Below are positions 62,301 to 64,000 of a stretch of DNA of 64,000 nt, in pieces. Under the pieces are notes generated by a model. It saw only the letters and a list, made by a program, of their open reading frames with translations, had not been told where the DNA came from and did not search any database. Every line of letters starts with the position of its first letter. Position 1 is the first letter of the stretch. Position numbers and translations under genes: made by a program. Source of the DNA: Siphonodentalium dalli (taxonomy: Eukaryota; Mollusca; Scaphopoda; Gadilida; Siphonodentaliidae). Location: NCBI GenBank assembly GCA_032622095.1, contig CP136067.1, positions 98,446,707 through 98,510,706 of the forward strand, read 5' to 3'.

Positions 62301-62786
62301 AGGTCCACTGAGGGTGAATTTAGTGATTCACCCTCTGGGAACCTCATTCTGCTTTGGCCTCAACTGCTATGAGAAATCTAGGATCAGACTGAAGTTCCCC
62401 AGTTTAAGTTGGTGATGTTCACCCATTAGTCTCCTCGATTATGCATTTTATCTTCTGCAAAATAGGGGATATAGAAACTTCTCAGAAGGGAAAAACTAAC
62501 TAAAAACAATGTTAATTTGAGACTATAGGTACTTCCCAGAAGATGAGGCATAAGCAGAATGAGGTCGACAGAGGGTGAATTTGATGATACTAGCCCACTG
62601 AGCAGGATAGCATCACTAAATTCACCCTATGGGACCCCATTCTGCAAATGACAGACACACTATTTGCAGACTTGAGTATACATATATACATACCTGCTTC
62701 TTCTGATAGCTTCAATTTCCATCTTGAGAAGAGATACCTGATTTCTGTCTTGGAGGGAAAGTTCCTCAGCCATATCCAATAATGTT
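18602..62786 (-). CDS. ESPL1: Separase (separin, peptidase C50), 5' end beyond window
   Basis: Separase is the caspase-like cysteine protease that cuts the kleisin subunit of cohesin at anaphase onset. It is held inactive by securin and, in vertebrates, by cyclin B-Cdk1. I placed 19 exons (each listed separately). All introns begin GT and end AG and all phases agree, giving 1725 residues in the window plus a TAA stop; residue 1 here is the first complete codon at 62785. Layout: helical-repeat region (1-420), low-complexity linker (about 450-1190), conserved domain before the protease (about 1200-1500), and catalytic domain with VTRLPS, VNPRSAFYILNPENNLS, the His motif YCGHGTG (His1605), the Cys motif LLFGCSSG (Cys1631), GNLWDVTD and LIGAAPVVYGLPV. 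The His-Cys spacing of 26 residues equals that of human separase (2003/2029, from memory). No frame break is seen, so it looks functional. By comparison with the roughly 2100-residue vertebrate protein, some hundreds of N-terminal residues lie beyond 64000. Cryptic extra exons cannot be excluded without transcripts. Confidence 0.95.
18845..19080. repeat. MITE-1 copy (short) in separase intron 18
   Basis: It has the landmarks 'tagtgtgtctgttgtttgca', 'gaggtccccagagggtgaat', 'gcctaagcagaatgaggttc' and 'taaattaaccctctgtggac'. It begins 33 bases upstream (in gene sense) of the exon 19 acceptor. Confidence 0.75.
19080..20030. other. Separase intron 18, nothing recognised
   Basis: This is AT-rich intron. 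Short frames at 19352-19609 and 19566-19760 (minus) show no family resemblance and lie where the splice model predicts intron. Confidence 0.5.
20035..20199 (-). CDS. ESPL1: Separase exon 18 (catalytic His and Cys)
   Basis: It encodes residues 1602-1655: YCGHGTGSKFLDGDSIL, then CRAVPLLFGCSSGRLQIKGD and SGVILNYFMAG. The catalytic His codon is 20187-20189 and the catalytic Cys codon 20109-20111. The acceptor is TTTCTTACAG and the donor TG/GTGAGT. Both active-site residues and the hydrophobic strand before the Cys are intact, which argues for an active protease. Confidence 0.97.
20801..20892 (-). pseudogene. Partial tandem copy of separase exon 17
   Basis: The 92-bp unit beginning 'aggtgaaggtcattt' at 20801 is repeated at 20893. 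The copy holds about 60 bp of exon sequence (KPSTADEYRSDLSNNDIL) and a perfect donor AT/GTAAGT. It has no acceptor that keeps the frame open: the only near AG, before 'TAAAACC', leads to an early stop. It is best read as a non-functional pseudo-exon. Confidence 0.85.
20921..21004 (-). CDS. ESPL1: Separase exon 17
   Basis: It encodes RKGWSGIIGKPPTEDEYRSA plus LSNNDLL (residues 1574-1600), the loop between the NPENNLS strand and the catalytic His. The acceptor is TTTTGTTCAG and the donor AT/GTAAGT; both ends are phase 2. WSGIIGKPP corresponds to the W-G-(V/I)-(V/I)-G-x-x-P motif of separases. Confidence 0.95.
21610..22400. repeat. Satellite-like repeat 'aagatggctg..ggccatg' (copy 1)
   Basis: About four degenerate units carry 'ttagtcatgcaaagagtaaaatccaagatggctg' landmarks (split by variants) and 'ggccatgttttt'. 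The introduction ('gtagttcaacatgg..caatggagcgataagga') matches that of the family at 62.89-64.0 kb. It lies in separase intron 16. Confidence 0.75.
22604..22821 (-). CDS. ESPL1: Separase exon 16
   Basis: It encodes residues 1501-1572, including ELQHLPWENIPMLRDQPVTR, LPSIYFLSTLL, GVNPRSAFYILNPENNLS and EEWFQ. This is the most conserved core of the C50 domain (vertebrate LQKLPWESMPSL..VTRLPSFRFLL and PRSTFYVLNPHNNLS). The acceptor is CATCTTCAG and the donor AT/GTAAGT, phase 0 in and phase 2 out. Confidence 0.97.
23383..23512. repeat. Hairpin MITE nested in the hAT element
   Basis: The arms 'ggtgattgttgtgggtgata' and the inverse 'atccacaacaatcacc', with further pairing 'ctgactatactaatgca' to 'tgcattaggatagtc', surround a short centre. 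Confidence 0.75.
23513..24475 (+). repeat. 'ggggcataactc' tandem repeat with GGAC-rich tail
   Basis: Five units of about 170-190 bp share 'aaaaaggggcataactctgg', 'aattggcggacggaacccaa', 'gaacttgacctgtgttttgg' and 'aagttatcatccggacaaca'. They end in a GGAC/CCCGG tract at 24395-24435. A related unit type is at 47.7-48.2 kb. Confidence 0.8.
24812..28127 (-). mobile_element. hAT transposon, nearly complete, 8-bp TSD
   Basis: The left end TAGGGTTGCCACGACTA and the right end (complement) TAGGCTTGCCACGATTA are inverted repeats. 'aatcgactaa' follows in both. The direct repeat gtcgctcc flanks the element at 24804-24811 and 28128-28135. The 3316-bp element carries one transposase frame on the minus strand, interrupted by a single stop codon. 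Confidence 0.95.
25636..27726 (-). pseudogene. hAT transposase (BED finger, dimerisation domain), one nonsense codon
   Basis: The frame is about 696 codons. A more likely start is the internal ATG at 27657 (MSSRKQSDVWEFF, AAAATGT context). The N-terminus is a BED zinc finger (CKLCNKVLAFHG..MRSHMSSIH). The RNase-H-like catalytic region has ITTDIWTS (first Asp) and AVIHDNVANA (second Asp). The C-terminus has the hAT dimerisation domain with ATSTPSERVFSCSGNIVSPK, whose SER Glu is usually assigned as the third acidic residue. A TAG at 26629-26631 splits the frame, with reading in the same frame resuming on both sides, so only one base change separates it from an open frame. It is closest in appearance to ZBED-type (hAT-Ac) transposases. 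Confidence 0.93.
28282..28455 (-). CDS. ESPL1: Separase exon 15
   Basis: It encodes residues 1443-1500: ILVNSCDQLSDSELKQAVRE, ITDFDENSPALRGLMKHLQE and HPLIIILDK. The final strand LIIILDK matches vertebrate LVLVLDK just before the LPWE motif. The acceptor is TTATTTGTAG and the donor AAG/GTATGT, phase 0 at both ends. Confidence 0.96.
28529..28770. mobile_element. Long hairpin (MITE-C) whose loop holds 20 bp of separase exon 16
   Basis: Arms of about 100 bp ('gagctttccgatgaatggca', 'acaagccatatttcc', 'attacccataattctgctgt', 'gattaattagggcattactg') are near-perfect inverse copies. The loop contains gtcacgcaacatcggtatgt (28639-28658), identical to exon 16 at 22777-22796. Single-arm relatives are at 31533-31637 and 31672-31768. 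Confidence 0.88.
28880..29340. repeat. Dispersed repeat, partner at 37.49-37.91 kb
   Basis: Both copies share 'atctattatatattttggaa', 'gactcgaaaactgc', 'accgatc.gactaaaatttg', 'tttgatcccgggaacaatat' and an end 'gcacatcagcta'. The family resembles the tail of a mobile element. No coding capacity is seen. Confidence 0.75.
29600..30350. repeat. 'tttggccaa' dispersed repeat (copy holding the piggyBac empty site)
   Basis: It is rich in 'ttttggccaaatt'. The stretch 29690-29905 ('tcttgtctcacaat', 'cccaccattgttact', 'gacaatatacca', 'caaaggattcatta') is matched at 48840-48965 and 50450-50490. A third relative is at 38.27-38.83 kb. Confidence 0.75.
31074..31226 (-). CDS. ESPL1: Separase exon 14
   Basis: It encodes residues 1392-1442: TMMENLEKYWLGHNKGVILG, then QHVGSDVERVTDELVNKLEQ and LSVDVDRHRLK. 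'LE..WLG..KG..LG' corresponds to the vertebrate 'LE..VLGCWKGLLLP' segment. The acceptor is GTTACAG and the donor AAG/GTGAGT, phase 0 at both ends. Confidence 0.94.
31299..31378. repeat. MITE-B left-half fragment
   Basis: It holds 'ccctttcatgacgggttgtg', 'gctggtgcagcattaaagat' and 'gccagtgcattctcttatat', then stops abruptly. It is a truncated copy of the TTAA element at 32199-32453. Confidence 0.7.
31530..31770. repeat. Two single-arm MITE-C copies
   Basis: Segments 31533-31637 and 31672-31768 repeat one arm of the hairpin at 28.53-28.77 kb ('gagctttccgatgaatggc', 'ttacccataattcggctgtg', 'gtcgattaattagagcatta'). They are direct repeats of each other. Confidence 0.8.
31860..31976 (-). CDS. ESPL1: Separase exon 13
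   Basis: It encodes residues 1353-1391: GRCILNEFDLIMQGSKDSME, ITDKSEWWKLRGDLNDRLQ. This matches vertebrate 'LNEFDAI..' followed by 'TDK.EWW..R..LD.RM'. The acceptor is TTTTTTAG and the donor CAG/GTAAAT. Confidence 0.95.
32199..32453. mobile_element. TTAA-flanked MITE-B (piggyBac-like)
   Basis: The ends CCCTTTCATGA and TCATAAAAGGG are inverted repeats flanked by TTAA at 32195-32198 and 32454-32457. It contains two hairpin blocks of 'tgcattctcttatatatg' type. TTAA duplication and CCCTTT ends fit piggyBac-class elements. Confidence 0.85.
32460..33110. other. AT-rich part of separase intron 12
   Basis: Nothing coding is recognised. A short direct repeat ('ggaataatactggatatg') lies at about 32827-32865. 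Confidence 0.45.
33112..33117 (-). promoter_or_regulatory. Poly(A)-signal hexamer behind the nested frame
   Basis: It reads AATAAA on the minus strand, only seven bases after the stop of the 33124-33672 frame. It is compatible with a short 3' UTR, but an AT-rich setting makes chance occurrence likely. Confidence 0.3.
33124..33672 (-). CDS. Possible nested single-exon gene, 182 residues, unknown
   Basis: I do not recognise the product. The frame starts in a good context (AAAATGGCG) and ends TAA. Its residue composition looks protein-like: acidic stretch FMSTKDIDDDFDLV, and the C-terminal part SFIDWLKTKWASERLALTVW. A GAT/ATC-type slippage tract codes IMIMIIIM near residue 70. 'acttcctgttt' about 25 bases upstream (gene sense) resembles an ETS site. 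It lies in the intron between separase exons 12 and 13, same strand. It may be a nested gene, a retrocopy, or a chance frame. No transmembrane segment is clear. Confidence 0.45.
   Translation of the reverse strand: MATLVNICIAQNASEGKWTIISDNRSKTVPQTADDFMSTKDIDDDFDLVVSKTKTGDFDTVAGDIMIMIIIMFSEVTQFFGRYFQIRVTKEDVPENKSGEVVDVFSVPMTSCKEVVLPSKTNVKNKNNKLCNSFIDWLKTKWASERLALTVWVGNVWLLYVMHSGLWISTIPNFKIFMKVCD
34004..34128 (-). CDS. ESPL1: Separase exon 12
   Basis: It encodes residues 1312-1352: WTVCQVSLIRETETNPVLLI, SRLERGQKPLVLKLNSFSSI, Q. This corresponds to vertebrate VTVCMLALAT..LLLTRLEKDSPPVSVQIP, a strand-rich part of the domain next to the protease. The acceptor is TTTTGCAG and the donor CAG/GTAGGT. 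The joining Asp codon is split with exon 11. Confidence 0.95.
34281..34518. mobile_element. MITE-1, near-perfect 215-bp palindrome
   Basis: It runs from 'aatagtgtgtctgtcatttg' to the inverse 'caaatgacagacacactatt'. Each half reads 'gaggt.cccagagggtgaat' then 'agtgatgcta.cccgc.tagcggg'. Both strands give the same short frame, which shows that the frames are palindrome artefacts. This is the cleanest MITE-1 copy in the window. Confidence 0.9.
34520..34775. mobile_element. Hairpin element
   Basis: Inverse arms 'aataccaatatagacaggga' with 'aaggttcaaatg', and 'catttgaaccttgtcac' with 'tagtctatattgg', bracket an AT-rich middle. Weaker pairing extends outward (gcaaaattactaaaa to ttttagtcattttc). 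Confidence 0.7.
34985..35290. repeat. MITE-1 copy
   Basis: It carries 'gcagaatgaggtccaccaga', 'ccccagttgaatttggtgat' and 'gaggcctaagcagaatgagg', and breaks off at about 35287. Confidence 0.75.
35368..35508. repeat. Hairpin with 42-bp arms
   Basis: The arms 35368-35409 and 35467-35508 are inverse copies with very few mismatches ('gtggtcggatatggtgtcat' and complement). The 57-base loop contains a weaker inverse pair, 'aatattaggt' and 'cctaatatt'. Confidence 0.85.
35509..36310. other. Separase intron 11, no gene recognised
   Basis: It holds AT-rich DNA and a dispersed phrase near 36110 ('gagatccgacaac', 'ggacagacgatttgcagacg') that resembles the end of a 'nucleotide-satellite' repeat of the GGAC type. 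Confidence 0.4.
36318..36442 (-). CDS. ESPL1: Separase exon 11
   Basis: It encodes residues 1270-1310: KIQKENMGQSGQDAGLERDI, SAVSFNKTEDDILSITDNIP, A. The acceptor is AATTACAG and the donor G/GTGCGT (phase 1 out), giving the join NIPA-D-WTVC with exon 12. The segment is poorly conserved between phyla. The phases on both sides support it. Confidence 0.88.
36507..36532. repeat. Poly-G tract
   Basis: It is an uninterrupted G run of about 25. Similar runs occur at about 41278-41292 and 55421-55439, and a poly-A run of about 30 at 56331-56360. Confidence 0.95.
37152..37371 (-). CDS. ESPL1: Separase exon 10
   Basis: It encodes residues 1197-1268: SSDESSMDVLSMLEEMFHQL, HHFPPTPLYGDICRLLAYYR, then PLKAAFYMAESVAVTFRHR and FVFNLIKKF. 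The pattern 'hFPPs.Ly..lC.LLA' and 'aESl.vt.RH' matches vertebrate separase helical repeats before the protease. The acceptor is TCTCAG and the donor AG/GTAGAT. Confidence 0.94.
37490..37910. repeat. Dispersed repeat, partner at 28.88-29.34 kb
   Basis: It has the same landmarks as the partner and ends 'gggcacatcagctact'. The copies are divergent by scattered substitutions. Confidence 0.75.
38270..38830. repeat. 'tttggcaaa' dispersed repeat
   Basis: It is a relative of the 29.6-30.35 kb repeat, in inverse orientation ('aataattcatatttggcaaa', 'gccaatggcaaaaa'). Confidence 0.6.
39019..39228 (-). CDS. ESPL1: Separase exon 9 (linker with candidate self-cleavage site)
   Basis: It encodes residues 1127-1195, a charged linker starting GKPTKKEEHKASTIKELTVT and ending EKSEEITIRQDT. 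STEILR at 39122-39139 (S1156-R1161) fits the separase substrate consensus S/D/E-x-E-x-x-R. Vertebrate separase cuts itself at such motifs (EIMR, ELLR) in the equivalent linker. The acceptor is TTTTGAAG, rather weak, and the donor CAG/GTGAGC. The frame is open only in the phase set by exon 8. Confidence 0.9.
39321..39781. mobile_element. Inverted-terminal element containing a nested TTAA MITE
   Basis: The ends TCTGTGTTCTCAGGCA and TGCCTGAGAACACAGA are 16-bp perfect inverse repeats. A related copy, inverse and without the nested element, lies at about 46220-46440. The nested insertion is 39493-39736. Confidence 0.8.
39493..39736. mobile_element. TTAA-flanked piggyBac-like MITE with MITE-B hairpin
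   Basis: The ends CCCTTTACCCAACA and TGTTGGGTAAAGGG are perfect 14-bp inverted repeats flanked by TTAA (39489-39492, 39737-39740). The inner hairpin, 39640-39715, is the 'tgcattctcttatatatgcg' type. Confidence 0.9.
40019..40116. repeat. Perfect hairpin, 39-bp arms, 20-base loop
   Basis: The arms 40019-40057 and 40078-40116 are perfectly complementary ('ggaataatctcggtttccta', 'atgtaattacacagtct'). The core 'cctaatgtaatta' also forms a small hairpin at 42129-42163, so both may belong to one family. Confidence 0.92.
40680..41560. repeat. Degenerate tandem repeats 'taacatatcgctacactgag'
   Basis: Five units (about 120-220 bp) carry 'gtaacactttgtaacatatc', 'cactgagacgag', 'aaatatgctgcagttttctc' and 'gtctctgtggatctcagaaa'. 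They lie in separase intron 8. The 5S-like segment lies within the unit at 40.9-41.0 kb. Confidence 0.75.
40928..41010 (+). pseudogene. 5S rRNA-like sequence (3' two-thirds)
   Basis: The order 'ccgaagtaagcaacgtcggg', 'cgcggttattccatggatg' and 'cttgggattccgggtgctg' matches, from memory, the 3' two-thirds of animal 5S rRNA: GGAAGCTAAGCAGGGTCGGG, GGTTAGTACTTGGATGGG, CTGGGAATACCGGGTGCTG. Box A and box C regions are recognisable but altered. It may be a 5S-derived SINE head or a 5S pseudogene. No T-run follows, so it is not an active 5S gene. Confidence 0.6.
41632..41785. mobile_element. Hairpin MITE
   Basis: The arms 'ccacaggagcttggaacttg' and the inverse 'caagttccacactcctgtgg' continue inward with 'gccttaattatgctaattag' and its near-complement, meeting at 'ggcccagcattatggcc'. 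Confidence 0.85.
42384..42453. repeat. MITE-B hairpin core
   Basis: 'gccagtgcattctcttatat' and the inverse 'atataagagaatgcactgg' flank a short loop. Confidence 0.85.
42780..43150. repeat. MITE-1 copy
   Basis: It runs from 'tgtgtgtctgacatttgcag' to 'aatgtcggacacaca' with all MITE-1 landmarks, in separase intron 8. Confidence 0.8.
43561..45677 (-). CDS. ESPL1: Separase exon 8 (2.1-kb linker exon)
   Basis: It encodes residues 421-1125. The first 30 residues (SLMFLLELDKIYALSADSEK) and a second stretch (SQLVFHYLRYRIDSC to about ILHEVSCGQSVLFYKSTLQW) are helical-repeat sequence. The rest is long, charged and low in complexity. It has two KEN motifs (45524-45532, 45470-45478), basic nuclear-localisation-like runs (RAKAESKKKIAVTKKSARGR), FIPGTPPNPMTPVF with SP/TP sites, three 12-residue repeats of KLTNSQVTED type, and six TPI(R/H/C/P)V repeats. 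The acceptor is TATTTTCAG and the donor G/GTATAT. One uninterrupted 705-codon frame confirms selection for coding. The vertebrate linker is likewise disordered and phosphorylated. Confidence 0.95.
43690..43985 (-). repeat. TPIxV repeats inside separase exon 8
   Basis: At protein level the phrase D-S-C-x-T-P-I-x-V-x-L is repeated about six times (TPIHVQ, TPIRVE, TPIRVK, TPICVQ, TPIPVE, TPIHAL), in units of about 14-16 residues. Each holds a minimal proline-directed (TP) phosphorylation site. Confidence 0.9.
44125..44235 (-). repeat. 36-bp in-frame repeat in separase exon 8
   Basis: Three units code KLTNSQVTEDF, KLTNSQETEDS and KLKNSHVTEDI. The 36-bp length keeps the frame. Confidence 0.9.
45745..46175. 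repeat. MITE-1 copy
   Basis: It has the landmarks 'gtctgacatttgcaaaatga', 'ggtccccagagggtgaattt' and 'gttgaagttggtgatgttca', and ends near 'caataaattcaccctctggg'. It lies immediately upstream (in gene sense) of exon 8, so the open frame into intron 7 is not coding. Confidence 0.8.
46220..46445. repeat. Relative of the 39.3-kb inverted-terminal element
   Basis: 'ctatgttctcaggcgcctcc' and 'ggacacagatattttatttt' bracket AT-rich DNA similar, in inverse, to 39.32-39.49 kb. Confidence 0.65.
46755..46963. mobile_element. TTAA-flanked MITE-B copy
   Basis: It is flanked by TTAA (46751-46754, 46964-46967). It shares 'gctggtgcagcattaaatat', 'gccagtgcattctcttatat' and 'cgcaaaatttcaggaagctc' with the 32199-32453 copy. 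Confidence 0.8.
47080..47236 (-). CDS. ESPL1: Separase exon 7
   Basis: It encodes residues 369-419: VRFCEKWMILRELLDSCLHF, GQISTYIGADREAKCYLREG, YKFAKEMGLVN. 'G..REA..YL.EG...A...GL' is the TPR-like pattern of separase helical repeats. The acceptor is CGTTGCAG and the donor TG/GTTAGC. The split codon gives Trp with exon 8. Confidence 0.94.
47500..48230 (+). repeat. 'aaaaaggggaataactcc' tandem repeat with GGAC tail
   Basis: Three to four units share 'gcaggtgcacaggttcccat', 'tgacctaaaaatgtaggaat' and 'aaaagctcggacaaaattat'. They end in a GGAC tract (48138-48180) and 'actccggtataccccccc' with the inverse 'ggggggtata'. The last is the usual end of this repeat class. Confidence 0.75.
48516..48753 (-). 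CDS. ESPL1: Separase exon 6
   Basis: It encodes residues 289-367: MKAGMDLLHEIVDYTTARTI, NDKTNCLLEGTAKRLLSEFY, MCPSYSCHHPCLHPVDLAKE, AVKLHTGLLNYLTVKEKVK. It is helical-repeat region. The acceptor is TTGATTCAG and the donor G/GTTAGT, phase 0 in and phase 1 out. Confidence 0.92.
48970..50446. mobile_element. piggyBac-like element, 1.48 kb, TTAA TSD
   Basis: The ends CCCTTTGAACCC and GGGTTCAAAGGG are perfect 12-bp inverted repeats flanked by TTAA (48966-48969, 50447-50450). No transposase frame is present. Host sequence on the two sides continues a repeat whose uninterrupted copy is at about 29.69-29.90 kb, where the site reads 'ttcagcgttatgac'. Confidence 0.92.
50450..51480. other. Separase intron 5, nothing recognised
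   Basis: Only the right flank of the piggyBac-like target repeat (to about 50490) is recognisable. The rest is AT-rich. Confidence 0.45.
51483..51728 (-). CDS. ESPL1: Separase exon 5
   Basis: It encodes residues 207-288: TNQLVRILCMMVTLYQAVGD, ATEYEATLLRLSDVLVAMGN, LSGSHAILLQIAKSQ, ending LLLSQNK. Helix-turn-helix pairs of TPR style match vertebrate separase (LYRTLGD.LG.A..LC.L..LLF.LG). The acceptor is CTATTACAG and the donor AAG/GTGAAT. Confidence 0.94.
51730..52510. other. Separase intron 4, nothing recognised
   Basis: AT-rich intron without a repeat boundary I can define. Confidence 0.4.
52515..52920. repeat. MITE-1 copy (long form)
   Basis: It runs from 'ctgtctgtcatttgcagaat' to 'caaatgacagacacactatt' with the internal linking segment. 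Confidence 0.85.
53016..53273 (-). CDS. ESPL1: Separase exon 4
   Basis: It encodes residues 121-206. It opens with an acidic/basic low-complexity stretch (VREKTESENKTKQKNVKSDD, NEDKDEEEGSS) and continues with LMADLDEALELWECSMNRDI and LLQPMKLASWIYQLKNK. The LDEAL.LW motif is well conserved in vertebrate separase. The acceptor is TTTTGTAAG and the donor AAG/GTAGTC. Confidence 0.94.
53345..54215. repeat. Dispersed repeat, copy 2, with GACG tail
   Basis: 53360-53905 matches 605-1620. From about 53990 it continues as the 'gacccagtgacctcatttga' family and ends with a short GACG tract (54141-54155) and 'gatgactatagctccac'. This joins the 0.6-kb and 3.1-kb families into one larger element. Confidence 0.75.
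54215..55440. repeat. Two divergent direct copies with MITE-B remnants
   Basis: About 54590-54790 and 54890-55080 share 'aaattacatctcat', 'aacaaatctg', 'ggggacatccctgc.agaataggacat' and 'tgattatttggatg'. Each is followed by a MITE-B remnant (54701-54768 and 55037-55075). The rest is AT-rich. Confidence 0.65.
55440..56040 (+). repeat. Dispersed repeat with GGAC tail
   Basis: Three units are of the same family as 3.09-3.95 kb, ending in GGAC repeats (55945-55985) and 'gactatagctccacctgaga'. Confidence 0.8.
56040..57250. other. Separase intron 3, no gene recognised
   Basis: It contains a poly-A run (56331-56360) and, near 57170-57230, 'aatcgattatagtcgattat', a hAT-terminus-like phrase similar to 24.85 kb. 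No full element is seen. Confidence 0.4.
57261..57296 (-). repeat. 36-bp tandem copy of exon 3 end and donor
   Basis: 'gtacctcattgcatac' at 57261-57276 repeats 57297-57312, i.e. the last bases of separase exon 3 and its GT donor. Downstream of the true donor a second GT site of equal local sequence is therefore present. Confidence 0.85.
57301..57433 (-). CDS. ESPL1: Separase exon 3
   Basis: It encodes residues 77-120: SPLDFLREAQIRLENMKDES, HTKTILGRMYLWRYIIRHEA, VCNE. The acceptor is TTTCTTACAG and the donor GAG/GTACGT. It is helical. The exon follows in phase from exon 2 through a split Lys codon. Confidence 0.92.
57955..58760. repeat. GC-richer dispersed repeat 'ccggcagttttacccgattt'
   Basis: A unit with 'gaccttgaattgaccatttt' and 'gaaggtcaaggtcaggtc' occurs twice (58070-58135, 58200-58260). 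It is followed by 'gtaccc.tttcaaggtgaagg' DNA. No coding function is supported. Confidence 0.6.
58760..59850. repeat. 122-bp GC-rich minisatellite plus GACA tract
   Basis: The units 'tctgcgcatgcgcgaagctg', 'gcgtcgcacgggctcggcga', 'cccgataaaattcgtatccg', 'gggcaagatacattcacata' and 'caaatttcaagtcgatagct' repeat at 122-bp spacing. There are about three copies in each of two blocks (58795-59230, 59370-59700). Each block ends in 'cctggtcaaactacaca' and a GACA simple repeat. Overlapping frames on both strands are by-products of the repeat. Confidence 0.9.
59941..60075 (-). CDS. ESPL1: Separase exon 2
   Basis: It encodes residues 32-75: QNIYSYQYVVLRRLLSESKD, PIDQSDVYVRLGEVTQMCPD, ITSD. The acceptor is TTTTTTCAG and the donor AA/GTGAGT. 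Confidence 0.92.
60150..60490. repeat. MITE-1 copy (degenerate)
   Basis: It carries 'gaatgaggtccccagaggat', 'gatggtgaagatgatgatgt' and 'ctaagcagaatgaggtcccc'. Confidence 0.7.
60734..62249. mobile_element. 29-bp-TIR element with internal GTCACTCCTGTTACC motifs
   Basis: 60734-60762 and 62221-62249 are perfect 29-bp inverted repeats ('gggtgaatatctgaaaactg'). Inside, GTCACTCCTGTTAC(C/T) occurs at least nine times in both orientations, including a perfect double-motif hairpin at 61471-61535. A 119-residue frame at 60733-61092 (+) starts within the TIR; I do not recognise it. No target duplication is obvious, and the family is unassigned. Confidence 0.8.
62275..62680. repeat. MITE-1 copy
   Basis: It runs from 'tgtgtctgtcatttgcagaa' to 'aaatgacagacacactattt'. 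It ends 14 bases from the exon 1 donor, so the insertion sits almost at the splice site. Confidence 0.85.
62694..62786 (-). CDS. ESPL1: Separase, first exon in window
   Basis: It encodes residues 1-30: TLLDMAEELSLQDRNQVSLL, KMEIEAIRRS. The acceptor is ATATTATAG and the donor AG/GTATGT. The exon enters in phase 2, so at least one further 5' exon must lie beyond the window or in the repeats up to 64000. I saw none in 62787-64000. Confidence 0.88.
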
Positions 62787-62889
62787 CTATAATATGTATA
62801 TATGTATCATATCCAATAATGTTCTATAATATACATATGAATAATTTAATCATAAACTGTCAATCCATATAATTAAATATAAAATGAAA

Positions 62890-64000
62890 GTGTCAATGAC
62901 ACTGTAGCTCAACTTGGAAAGGGAATAATTTCATGTGTTAAAGTCAATGGAGTGATTAGGAACGTGGAAAGTTGAAAGGCCTAGTTATGCAAAGAGTAAA
63001 ATCTAAGATGGCCGCTGGCAGCCATGTTTTTTTGCCGAATGACCCCAAAAAAACTCGTTCCCATTTACATGTCATTATTAACATCCAGTAAAAATTTCAT
63101 GATGATCTGACAAAAGATACGACCTGTAGCCTATGTCAAACGATTTAGTCATGCAAAGAGTAAAATCCAAGATGGCTGCTGGTGGCAATGTTTTTTGGCC
63201 GAATGACCCCAAAATGACTCGTTCCCATCTACATGTCATTGTTAACATCCATGACAAATTTCATGAAGATCTGACCAAAGCTACGACCTGTAGGCCGCGC
63301 CAAAGGATTTAGTCATGCATAGAGTAAAATCCAAGATGGCTGCTGGTGGCCATGTATTTTGGCCGAATGACCCCAAAATGACTCGTTCCCATCTACATGT
63401 CATTGTTAACATCCATGACAAAAGTTCATGAAGATCTGACCAAAGCTACGACCTGTAGGCCGCGCCAAAGGATTTAGTCATGCATAGAGTAAAATCCAAG
63501 ATGGCTGCTGGCGGCCATGTTTTGTGGCCGAACGACCCCAAAATTACTCGTTCCCATCTACATGTCATTGTTAACATCCATGACAAATTTCATGAAGATC
63601 TGACCAAAGCTACGACCTGTACTGTAGGCCGCGCCAAAGGATTTAGTCATGCATAGAGTAAAATCCAAGATGGCTGCTGGCGGCCATGTTTTTTGGCCGA
63701 ATGACCCCAAAATGACTCGTGAACTCCCATCTACATGTCATTGTTAACATCCATGACAAATTTCATGAAGATCTGACCAAAGTTACGACCTGTAGCCCGT
63801 GCCAAAGGATTTAGTCATGCAAAGAGTAAAATCCAAGATGGCTGCTGGCGGCCATGTTTTGTGGCCGAACGACCCCAAAATTACTCGTTCCCATCTACAT
63901 GTCATTGTTAACATCCATGACAAATTTCATTAAGATCTGACCAAAGTTATGACCTGTAGCCCGTGCCAAAGGATTTAGTCATGCAAAGAGTAAAATCCAA
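62890..64000. repeat. ~165-bp satellite 'aagatggctgctgg..ggccatg', runs off window
   Basis: Six to seven units share 'aaaggatttagtcatgca', 'agagtaaaatccaagatggc', 'ggccgaatgaccccaaaatg', 'actcgttcccatctacatgt' and 'atgaagatctgaccaaagct'. It is the same family as 21.61-22.40 kb. Confidence 0.9.

Noticed and set aside
1-64000. tRNA genes, riboswitches, bacterial-type operons
   Set aside because: No cloverleaf with A and B boxes or prokaryotic signals was found by eye. A tRNA search program would settle tRNAs.

Overview
The window is AT-rich, intron-rich animal nuclear DNA that is mostly repeats. The dispersed repeats, among them one ending in a GACG-rich tract plus 'gactatagctccac', 'ggcataactc' satellites and 'aagatggct..ggccatg' satellites, resemble what I recall from bivalve and other mollusc genomes. 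A mollusc, probably a bivalve, is therefore my best guess, made from memory and not proven by the sequence.

One gene dominates. Minus-strand exons from 62786 down to 18602 encode separase (separin/ESPL1, peptidase C50), the protease that cleaves cohesin at anaphase. I placed 19 exons by GT-AG sites and reading phase. Every junction is in phase and gives 1725 residues to a TAA stop. The 5' end of the gene lies beyond 64000. The order is helical-repeat (TPR-like) exons (62.8-47.1 kb), one 2.1-kb exon coding a long low-complexity linker with KEN motifs and TPI repeats (45.7-43.6 kb), a linker exon with a separase-type cleavage motif STEILR (39.1 kb), pseudo-protease-domain exons (37.4-31.1 kb), and the catalytic exons (28.5-18.6 kb). 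His (CGHGTG) and Cys (FGCSS) are present, 26 residues apart.

The gene has been disturbed from inside. Fifty-six bp of the last exon has expanded into an array of about 20 copies directly behind the stop codon (17.4-18.6 kb). At least three other exons have partial tandem copies of their 3' ends, and a 20-bp piece of exon 16 sits in the loop of a long hairpin.

The introns and the 3' flank hold many transposable elements. They include an almost intact hAT transposon with BED finger, one nonsense codon, TIRs and an 8-bp target duplication (24812-28127); a non-autonomous hAT (22909-24644); TTAA-flanked piggyBac-like elements, one with a recognisable empty site; a foldback element with tandem-repeat ends (4425-5755); a TA-flanked element with GTGGCCAC repeats (7882-9006); a 29-bp-TIR element full of the motif GTCACTCCTGTTACC (60734-62249); and a fragment of a non-LTR reverse transcriptase (6.1-7.1 kb). 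Two short hairpin families occur many times. The 0-17 kb region is downstream of separase and contains repeats and no recognised host gene. A possible small single-exon gene (33124-33672) is nested in a separase intron.
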